Assembly (NCBI RefSeq): GCF_000307225.1
Contig: NZ_HE978616.1
Coordinates: forward strand, 205,173 to 269,172
Length of the DNA: 64,000 bases
Direction: 5' to 3'
Source: Anaerococcus vaginalis
GTDB lineage: Bacteria; Bacillota; Clostridia; Tissierellales; Peptoniphilaceae
Shown here: piece after piece, positions 58,526 to 64,000 of the stretch
Layout: every line of letters starts with the position of its first letter
Position numbering within the stretch: the stretch's first letter is position 1
Program-made: the position numbers and the translations under genes
The notes under the pieces: model-generated
The model's input: only the letters and a program-made list of their open reading frames with translations
Databases searched by the model: none
Told to the model about the DNA's origin: nothing

Positions 58526-60271
58526 TTATTCTTCAATTATTAAATCATTATTAAAAACTTCTTCTAGTTTTTTTATTACATCATCTGAATTTTTTTTAAT
58601 TCTTTCTATATTATTATTCTTGTTAGAAATTTTTTTGTCAATAGATGAAACTTTTATGTCAAATTCTTTGCCAACAATAGATTTTAAAATTTCTTTAATT
58701 TTTTCCTTGGATTCTTCCAAAAATTGATAATATAAATTATTAGCATAATAAATAGTAAAAAGATCATTTTTTATATAATAATTAAGACCTTCATCTTTTA
58801 TTAAAGCCCTTAAAATTGGGGAGCAAGTTTCTAAAAGCTCTCTTTTAAAAAGATCTTCCTGATCTTTACTAAGACTAAAATCTTCTTCTTTTTTATCTTC
58901 AAAATCCTTTATTTCTTCAAAGTCTTCTCTTATATTTTCTTCAAAAGATTTTTCATCTTCTTTTGTTTCTTCTATTGAATTTTCTTTAGGATTTTCTAAA
59001 ATTTTTTCTTTTATTTGTTCATTTGTAAATTTTTCTTTTGTTTTAGCTTCAAAATTTTCATCAGATTTTAATTTGACTTTACTTAGATTTATATTTTCAA
59101 ATTTTTGATCAACTAATTTATTTATTATATCGATAATATTTTCTGTCTTATTTTCTTCCAATTTTTTTATTCTTGATAAAATATCTTCTTCATTTTTCAA
59201 ATTAATTAATCTTAAAATTGCCATTTCCATAAGAAAAGATGAGTTTTCAGAATTTTTCATCCTATTTGAATAATCATTTAAAATTTCAAGAAAAGAAACT
59301 ACCCTATCAGATGAAATATTTTTGGTTTTTTCTTTTATTAATGCCAAATAATCTGAATTTTCTATATATTTTTCATTTAAGCTTGTTTTGTAAACCATAA
59401 TATCCCTAAAATATCCAACAAGCCCATCTAATATATCCTTATCATCCTTGTCATTTTCTCTTAATTTGAAAAGTATGTCCAAAGACTCTTTTTGATTATA
59501 AGAAATTATATTATCAACCAATTTATCCAAAGATTCAAAATCAACCAAGCCCAAAATATTTTCCACATCTTCTATGGAAAAATATTCTTTTTCAATTGAT
59601 AAAACTTGGTCCAAAATTGAAAGAGCATCTCTCATTGCTCCTTTTGCTTTTTTTACAATAAGTTCTTTCGCCTCATCTTGCATAGAAATATTTCTATCAG
59701 ACAAAATTATATCAATTTGTTTAATTATATCTTCTCTTCCAATTTTATTAAATTCAAACTTTTGGACTCTTGATAAGATAGTTTTTGGAATTTTTTCAAT
59801 TTCTGTTGTAGCAAGAATAAAAACTAAATGACTTGGTGGCTCTTCCATAATTTTCAAAAGAGCATTAAAAGCCTCTCTTGTAATCATATGAGCCTCGTCT
59901 ATAATATAAACCTTATATTTTAAATTATTCGGAGGATATACAACAGTTTCTTTTAAATTTCTAATATCATCAATTCTTCTATTGCTTGCCGCATCCATTT
60001 CTACAACATCCATAGTGGATTCTTCTTCTATTGATTTACAATTTTCACATTCACCACAAGGCGATGAATCTATTGGATTAAGACAATTGATTGCCTTGGC
60101 AAAAATTTTTGCACAAGTTGTCTTTCCACATCCTCTTTCTCCAGCAAATAAATATGCGTGAGATATTTGACCTGATTTGACCTGATTTTTTAATACATTT
60201 ACAACCCTATCCTGACCCAAAACATCTGAAAATTTTTGAGGTCTATATTCTCTATATAAAGCTTTTGCCAT
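58526..60271 (-). CDS. dnaX: DNA polymerase III subunit gamma/tau
   Basis: Clamp-loader ATPase, 581 residues. Walker A YLFAGERGCGKTTCAKIFAKAINC (near 38-60), zinc cysteines CLNPIDSSPCGECENC (near 60-78), Walker B VYIIDEAHMITREAFNALLKIMEEPP (near 118-142), sensor-1 ILATTEIEKIPKTILSRVQ and sensor-2 GAMRDALSILDQ. Residues 390-480 are a low-complexity glutamate/lysine linker before a C-terminal tau-like domain. I see no obvious A/T slippery site dedicated to a gamma form, but the linker is rich in A runs. First gene of dnaX-ybaB-recR, with a TATAAT at 60292-60297 upstream. Confidence 0.95.
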   Translation of the reverse strand: MAKALYREYRPQKFSDVLGQDRVVNVLKNQVKSGQISHAYLFAGERGCGKTTCAKIFAKAINCLNPIDSSPCGECENCKSIEEESTMDVVEMDAASNRRIDDIRNLKETVVYPPNNLKYKVYIIDEAHMITREAFNALLKIMEEPPSHLVFILATTEIEKIPKTILSRVQKFEFNKIGREDIIKQIDIILSDRNISMQDEAKELIVKKAKGAMRDALSILDQVLSIEKEYFSIEDVENILGLVDFESLDKLVDNIISYNQKESLDILFKLRENDKDDKDILDGLVGYFRDIMVYKTSLNEKYIENSDYLALIKEKTKNISSDRVVSFLEILNDYSNRMKNSENSSFLMEMAILRLINLKNEEDILSRIKKLEENKTENIIDIINKLVDQKFENINLSKVKLKSDENFEAKTKEKFTNEQIKEKILENPKENSIEETKEDEKSFEENIREDFEEIKDFEDKKEEDFSLSKDQEDLFKRELLETCSPILRALIKDEGLNYYIKNDLFTIYYANNLYYQFLEESKEKIKEILKSIVGKEFDIKVSSIDKKISNKNNNIERIKKNSDDVIKKLEEVFNNDLIIEE

Positions 60272-60333
60272 AATAATTCCTTTCCCTAAAGATTATACCA
60301 TAGTGAAATTATTTTTTTAATTTTAAATTTAAT

Positions 60334-60361
60334 TTGAATTTTTTCAAAAATAAAGTATAGT
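60334..60361 (+). promoter_or_regulatory. candidate promoter of tRNA-Ser and SRP RNA
   Basis: TTGAAT (60334-60339), 16 bases, TATAGT (60356-60361); the tRNA begins 17 bases further on. The only reasonable plus-strand promoter in the space between dnaX and the tRNA. Confidence 0.55.
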
Positions 60362-60378
60362 TTTTATCTGTAAAGCAT

Positions 60379-60469
60379 GGAGAGCTGTCCGAGTGGCTTA
60401 AGGAGCACGATTGGAAATCGTGTATACATTGATAGTGTATCAAGGGTTCAAATCCCTTGCTCTCCGCCA
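60379..60469 (+). tRNA. tRNA-Ser (anticodon GGA)
   Basis: Acceptor stem GGAGAGC pairs with GCTCTCC; discriminator G, then encoded CCA. D-arm GAGTGGCTTAAGG. Anticodon stem CACGA/TCGTG with loop TTGGAAA, so the anticodon is GGA (reads UCC/UCU). A long variable arm typical of tRNA-Ser (GTATACATTGATAGTGTATC) and T-arm AAGGGTTCAAATCCCTT complete a standard class II tRNA. The 3' CCA adjoins the SRP RNA directly, so the two are probably one transcript. Confidence 0.95.
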
Positions 60470-60735
60470 TGCACTAGATGGGGAGTTAGCGGTGCCCTGT
60501 AACCTGCAATCCGCTACAGCAGGATTTAATTCCCAAGTTAGGATTTTAAAATATATAGTCTGCCTCAAATAAGTGGTGTTGATTGATGGGTCTTACGCAA
60601 TAGGAAACTATGAACCATGTCAGGACGGGAACGTAGCAGCATTAAGTAGATCTTCTTATGTGCCGTAAGGGCACCTGTCATGAGCTGGCTGTTTGAGTAA
60701 CGTATAAATTTTATTATACAAGCTTGGGTGTGCTT
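60470..60735 (+). ncRNA. ffs: signal recognition particle RNA, large bacterial type
   Basis: About 265 bases. The 5' Alu domain is recognisable from GGTGCCCTGTAACCTGCAATCCGC near 60493. The S domain has the SRP54-binding hairpin with CATGTCAGGAC and GTAGCAGCATTAAG (60616-60647), and TGTGCCGTAAGGGCACCTGT follows. The outer ends pair as GCAC (60471-60474) with GTGC (60730-60733). This is the Bacillus/Clostridium 6S-like scRNA rather than the short 4.5S form. Ends are approximate. In Bacillus scr also sits beside dnaX; here it is divergent from dnaX. Confidence 0.92.
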
Positions 60736-60754
60736 ACATAATATACTCTATATT

Positions 60755-60808
60755 GGGACTATTGTAGGATTATTATTATTCATAGTTTTGCAACAGCCCC
60801 TATTTTTT
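60755..60808 (+). terminator. hairpin terminator after SRP RNA; second copy of transposon-end-like repeat
   Basis: GGGACTATTGT and GCAACAGCCCC form an imperfect stem followed by TATTTTTT. The right arm with part of the loop is nearly identical (one indel in about 26 bases) to the reverse complement of the left arm at 8222-8247. It probably ends the tRNA-SRP transcript, or allows readthrough to the CBS gene 16 bases further. Confidence 0.7.
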
Positions 60809-60823
60809 AAGAAGGAGTAAAAA

Positions 60824-61306
60824 ATGATTGGAGAAAAATTAAAGAAATTATTTGATCAACCTACCGCAAATATTATAACTCCAGCAAGTGATGTTGCTGT
60901 AGTAAGAGAAGATGATACACTTTTGCATGCTATAATTGTTCTTTCAAATAGAGGATATCAAACCATACCAGTTCTCGATGATAAAGATAGGGTTCGTGGC
61001 TTGATCTCTATTTCAAAAATTGTAATATCATCTGAAGATGTAACATTTTTTAATGAAGAAATTTTAACTCAAACTAAGGTTAGTGAAGTAATGGATCAGG
61101 TTGTTCCTATTTTATTTGATGATTCAGATCTTGAAGATGTATTAAGGCTTATAATAAATAATAATTTTATATGTATCACTCATAGAAATGGATATTTTGT
61201 TGGAATAATTACAAGAAAAACTATTTTAGAAAGATTTACAAATATTGCACATAATATAGAAAATGAATACAAATTAATAAAAAATTATAAAAAGGAGCAG
61301 TTATAG
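60824..61306 (+). CDS. CBS-domain-pair protein (CbpB-like)
   Basis: 160 residues composed of two CBS motifs: CBS1 about 15-75 (ITPASDVAVVREDDTLLHAIIVLSNRGYQTIPVLDDKDRVRGLISISKIV) and CBS2 about 88-140 (VSEVMDQVVPILFDDSDLEDVLRLIINNNFICITHRNGYFVGIITRKTIL). The layout resembles the stand-alone CbpB/YkuL proteins that bind cyclic di-AMP and, in Bacillus and Listeria, control the (p)ppGpp synthetase Rel. Ligand and partner are inferred. Strong AAGAAGGAG site. No clear promoter of its own; may be read through from SRP RNA. Its last codons form part of a terminator stem. Confidence 0.8.
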   Translation: MIGEKLKKLFDQPTANIITPASDVAVVREDDTLLHAIIVLSNRGYQTIPVLDDKDRVRGLISISKIVISSEDVTFFNEEILTQTKVSEVMDQVVPILFDDSDLEDVLRLIINNNFICITHRNGYFVGIITRKTILERFTNIAHNIENEYKLIKNYKKEQL

Positions 61307-61346
61307 GATTATCTTATTGAATAATTTTATAACTGCTCCTTTTTTG
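61291..61346. terminator. bidirectional terminator between CBS gene and GlgB-like gene
   Basis: AAGGAGCAGTTATA and TATAACTGCTCCTT form a 14-pair perfect stem with a 23-base loop; T and A tracts flank it. The left arm contains the last codons of the CBS gene. Confidence 0.9.
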
Positions 61347-62972
61347 CTATTTTATTTTAAAAATACCTGAGCCAAAAGCTGGTATAAATAAATTATTATT
61401 TTTTGTAGAAATTTCTTTAAAACTTGTTAAAATTGTTTCTGTTTTTTTGGAAAAATTAATATTATAGTCCAAATCAGTTAAATTAATTACAACCAAAAAT
61501 TCATTATTTTTGTATATTCTTTTAAAAGCATATAATGAATATCCTTCAATTTCAAGAATTTTTGTTATAGCGTCATTTTTATATAGTTCTTTATTTTCTT
61601 TGTAAAATTTGGAAATTTTTTTATAAAATTTATTAAAATCATCTTCTTGATTATTTCTTATCTTAAAATTAATTTTTTTATCAGAATAATAAGTTTCTAA
61701 AGATCCAAACTCATCCTCCATAAATAAAATTTTTTTAGATTTTAAGCTATATACTAATAAAAACAAGGTCTTTAATTGTTGGTACTTTTTATCATCCGAA
61801 TTTATTTTCATAGCAAGACTTGCACCCTCACTTAAACTATCAAGATAATTAAAACCAAGTAAGAAATTTTTATAATCATTTTCTATTAGATTTTTAACAA
61901 TATAAGAATATCTATCCCTTTCAATAGGATATTTCTGCATAATTTTTATTATTTTATCAAGTGATCTATCATAAATATAAGAAAAACCCAAATCCAAATT
62001 CAAGTCCTCTTTCCAAATTGAATTGTATGATCCAAGACTTAGCCTTTTAAAAGATTTTATATGAGAATTGATTATACTTATAAATTCTATCCAAAATTCA
62101 TTGTAACCTCTTGATTTATCACCTTGCCAAAATATTAAATTTTCCAAATTTTCTAAAGAAATTCCGTCAATATTAAATTCATCAATCAAATAGGTAATGA
62201 AAGATAAGACATAAGATTTAACTATATATTTACTCGGATCAAAATTTACCATTCCATTATAACTATACAAAATATCATCATAATCATAATTATAAATATT
62301 TGACCCATCGAACTTAATTAATCCTTTATCACAAGGAGAAAAACCACTTATGTCTATATCGAAGATTATCCCAATATTATTTTTATGAAGAAGGTCTATA
62401 AATTTTTTTAATTTTTCCAAATCCACTAAATTTTTATTTACAGAAAAAAATGATTTTCTAATATCTCTTCCCATACCTTGGAAATAATTTGAAAATATCA
62501 TCATAGCTTTAAGATGAGTAAAATTATTTTCCTTTAAGTATTTGATAAACTCTACAACTTTTTTCTCATCTTCAAAAACTTCTTTATCAAATTTCATTTC
62601 ATAAATATTCAAATTTCTATTTTCTTTAATTTTATAAGAAAATTTATAAGTTTTATCAAATACAAGAGAATTTTTATCATCAGAAATTTTTGCAAAAGGA
62701 TCTAATTTATAAGATTTTTTGCCATTCGTATCCTCAATTACATATAAGTATTTGTCAAATTCCTTTACATTTTTTATTGTCTTTGAAAAGATTCCTGTAG
62801 AATATTTCCTGAGCTTTTCTTCTCTCCAACCATTAAAATCTCCCACTACATATAGATTTTTCGCATTTGGTGCAAGAGTTCTGAAAATATATGAATTTTT
62901 ATCTATTTTATGGTTTCCAAAAAATTTATATCCATCACTCGCCTCTCCTTGCAAGTATTTTCTAGTATCCAT
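61347..62972 (-). CDS. GlgB-like GH13 homologue with degenerate active site
   Basis: 541 residues from ATG 62972 (GGAAGG in front). N-terminal CBM48-like domain FRTLAPNAKNLYVVGDFNGWREEKL (near 30-54), barrel with NNFTHLKAMMIFSNYFQGMG, IGIIFDIDISGFSP, NGMVNFDPSKYIVKSYVLSFITYLIDEFNIDGISLENLENLIFW, and SLKSKKILFMEDEFGSLETYY, all in the order of glycogen branching enzyme. But the catalytic motifs are altered: DGxRVDAV is DGISLENL (nucleophile D replaced by E274, R by S272), the acid/base region AEEST is LGSYN, and SHDEV is NYLDS. Shorter than GlgB (about 620-730). Probably a non-catalytic paralogue or a strongly diverged enzyme; no glgC, glgA or glgP nearby. Confidence 0.75.
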   Translation of the reverse strand: MDTRKYLQGEASDGYKFFGNHKIDKNSYIFRTLAPNAKNLYVVGDFNGWREEKLRKYSTGIFSKTIKNVKEFDKYLYVIEDTNGKKSYKLDPFAKISDDKNSLVFDKTYKFSYKIKENRNLNIYEMKFDKEVFEDEKKVVEFIKYLKENNFTHLKAMMIFSNYFQGMGRDIRKSFFSVNKNLVDLEKLKKFIDLLHKNNIGIIFDIDISGFSPCDKGLIKFDGSNIYNYDYDDILYSYNGMVNFDPSKYIVKSYVLSFITYLIDEFNIDGISLENLENLIFWQGDKSRGYNEFWIEFISIINSHIKSFKRLSLGSYNSIWKEDLNLDLGFSYIYDRSLDKIIKIMQKYPIERDRYSYIVKNLIENDYKNFLLGFNYLDSLSEGASLAMKINSDDKKYQQLKTLFLLVYSLKSKKILFMEDEFGSLETYYSDKKINFKIRNNQEDDFNKFYKKISKFYKENKELYKNDAITKILEIEGYSLYAFKRIYKNNEFLVVINLTDLDYNINFSKKTETILTSFKEISTKNNNLFIPAFGSGIFKIK

Positions 62973-63078
62973 TATTTTCCTTCCTATATTCAAATTAATT
63001 TAATCATATTTTAAGCTTATTATTTCTTTAGTATATTATATCATAAAATATTATTATAAAATTTTATGTAAAATAATC

Positions 63079-63107
63079 TTGTAGTATAGGTCTTTTTTCT
63101 GTATAAT
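63079..63107 (+). promoter_or_regulatory. promoter of AraC-type regulator gene
   Basis: TTGTAG (63079-63084), 17 bases, TATAAT (63102-63107). The same 150-base space holds a minus-strand TATAAT (63035-63040) facing the GlgB-like gene, so the two genes are divergent and may share control. Confidence 0.65.
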
Positions 63108-63139
63108 ATATATAAATAAAATAAAAAGGAATTATGTTT

Positions 63140-63985
63140 ATGGAAATTTTAAATAAAAATGAAAATAATAATACAAATATGGAAAGTCTTTATCTTAAAG
63201 TCCTTTATGCAAAAAAATTTTCAACTTCTAAAAACATAAATACTAGGATTCATTTTCATCCCTTCACTGAATTTTATTATATTTTAAAAGGAAGCGGAAA
63301 ATTTTCTATTGAAGATAAACTTATAGATACAAGCACTGATGATTTTTTTATAATTAATTCGAATGTTGGGCACAGTATATATTCAAGTGAAAACGAAGAT
63401 TTAGTTTATGTTTCTTTTGGTGTTGATAGTATATTTGTAAAAAATATCGAAAATAAAGATGACCCTGATTATGATAAATATATATACAGAAATGTAGAAA
63501 AAGACAAGGATTATTTTATAAAAAGTTTTGATATTATTAATAAAGAATTTGACTCAAATGATATTTTTTCAAGATCTATGGCTAATGTAAAAGCTAGTGA
63601 ATTTGTAATTTCTTTATTAAGAAAATATAAAAATGAGTTTATAATAACAAATGATGTAAAAATAAATAAGCAAATAGACTATATTAAAAATTTCATAGAT
63701 AACAATTATTCTGAAGATATAAAGCTTGAAGGCCTTTCAAAAATGGCATATATGAATAAATTTCATTTAATCTCAGAATTTAAACAATCCTACAGGGTTA
63801 CTCCTATAGATTACTTAATCTTAAAAAGAATCGAAGTAACAAAAAATTTATTAATTAGTACAAATCATTCAATGGAAGAAATTTCATCAATAGTTGGCTT
63901 TAATTCCCAATCCTATTTTAACCAAGTTTTTAGAAAGAAAGTTGGTATAACCCCATCTCAATTTAGAAAAAATCATAGGATTTAA
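63140..63985 (+). CDS. AraC-family transcriptional regulator with cupin sensor domain
   Basis: About 281 residues. N-terminal cupin-like ligand domain (IHFHPFTEFYYILKGSGKFSIEDKLIDTSTDDFFIINSNVGHSIYS, residues 35-80). C-terminal double helix-turn-helix: YIKNFIDNNYSEDIKLEGLSKMAYMNKFHLISEFKQSYRVTPIDYLILKRIEVTKNLLISTNHSMEEISSIVGFNSQSYFNQVFRKKVGITPSQFRK, the AraC signature. Two ATGs lie 6 bases apart; AAAGGA is 3 bases before the first (63134) but 9 before the second (63140), so the second is more likely. Such regulators usually respond to sugars or other small molecules. Divergent from the GlgB-like gene, which may be a target. Confidence 0.85.
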   Translation: MEILNKNENNNTNMESLYLKVLYAKKFSTSKNINTRIHFHPFTEFYYILKGSGKFSIEDKLIDTSTDDFFIINSNVGHSIYSSENEDLVYVSFGVDSIFVKNIENKDDPDYDKYIYRNVEKDKDYFIKSFDIINKEFDSNDIFSRSMANVKASEFVISLLRKYKNEFIITNDVKINKQIDYIKNFIDNNYSEDIKLEGLSKMAYMNKFHLISEFKQSYRVTPIDYLILKRIEVTKNLLISTNHSMEEISSIVGFNSQSYFNQVFRKKVGITPSQFRKNHRI

Positions 63986-64000
63986 AATATATACATAAAA

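Noticed and set aside
58526..60271. Programmed frameshift in dnaX making a gamma form
   Set aside because: The linker has many A runs but no clear slippery heptamer plus hairpin; the claim cannot be supported by eye.

Overview
This 64 kb window is chromosomal DNA from a very AT-rich, low-GC Gram-positive anaerobe. The protein set (IspH-S1 fusion, HPr kinase, V-type ATPase, pyruvate:ferredoxin oxidoreductase, HydF/HydG hydrogenase maturases, large Alu-containing SRP RNA, thiolase, Asp23 proteins) fits a fermentative Clostridia/Tissierellia lineage. My best guess is an Anaerococcus/Peptoniphilus-type coccus; this is inference, because no 16S gene is present. Nearly all genes up to 60.3 kb lie on the minus strand in tight operons. 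There is no rRNA, CRISPR array, prophage, intact insertion sequence or recognisable defence island.

Layout: 1-4 kb, lower glycolysis operon gap-pgk-tpiA-eno (eno cut by the window edge) behind a clear promoter. 4-7 kb, nth-HAD phosphatase-trmL-trxB. 7-8.2 kb, rodA on the plus strand. 8.3-8.8 kb, a UPF0340 gene. 8.9-18.6 kb, miaB followed by a V-type ATPase operon (C, I-N, I-C, K, F, E, A, B, D) with a split I subunit and a short F. 18.6-31.2 kb, one long housekeeping run, efp-asp23-nusB-xseA-xseB-ispA-argR-recN-nudF-scpA-scpB-rluB-baiN-cmk-plsC-ispH/rpsA. 31.4-32.5 kb, tmcAL. 32.5-38 kb, asp23-fakA-recG-rsmD-coaD-coiled-coil protein. 38.2-41.8 kb, nifJ. 41.8-46.4 kb, pepP-uvrC-hprK. 46.5-48.2 kb, ychF-tdk. 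48.3-52.9 kb, thiolase, brnQ, map, nitroreductase. 53-54.8 kb, a UvrD-like helicase. 54.8-57.4 kb, hydG-hydF. 57.6-60.3 kb, dnaX-ybaB-recR. 60.4-60.8 kb, tRNA-Ser and SRP RNA. 60.8-64 kb, a CBS-domain protein, a degenerate GlgB-like protein and an AraC-type regulator.

Metabolically the window describes glycolysis to pyruvate, PFOR oxidation to acetyl-CoA with reduced ferredoxin, hydrogenase maturation for electron disposal, thiolase chemistry and an ion-translocating V-type ATPase. These sit among replication, repair, isoprenoid, fatty acid and translation genes.

The main oddity is that eight genes (nth, baiN, coaD, recG, nifJ, uvrC, a UvrD-like helicase, ybaB) carry ten single-base frameshifts, all at or next to A/T homopolymer runs. 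Because coaD is normally essential and nifJ is central, sequencing error is the leading explanation, though four of the eight are DNA-repair or helicase genes. The other items worth following are the split V-ATPase I subunit with an extra charged tail, a GlgB homologue lacking its catalytic residues, a repeated transposon-end-like hairpin used as terminator at two loci, and a hairpin leader before hydG. I did not find a clear-cut new multi-gene system.
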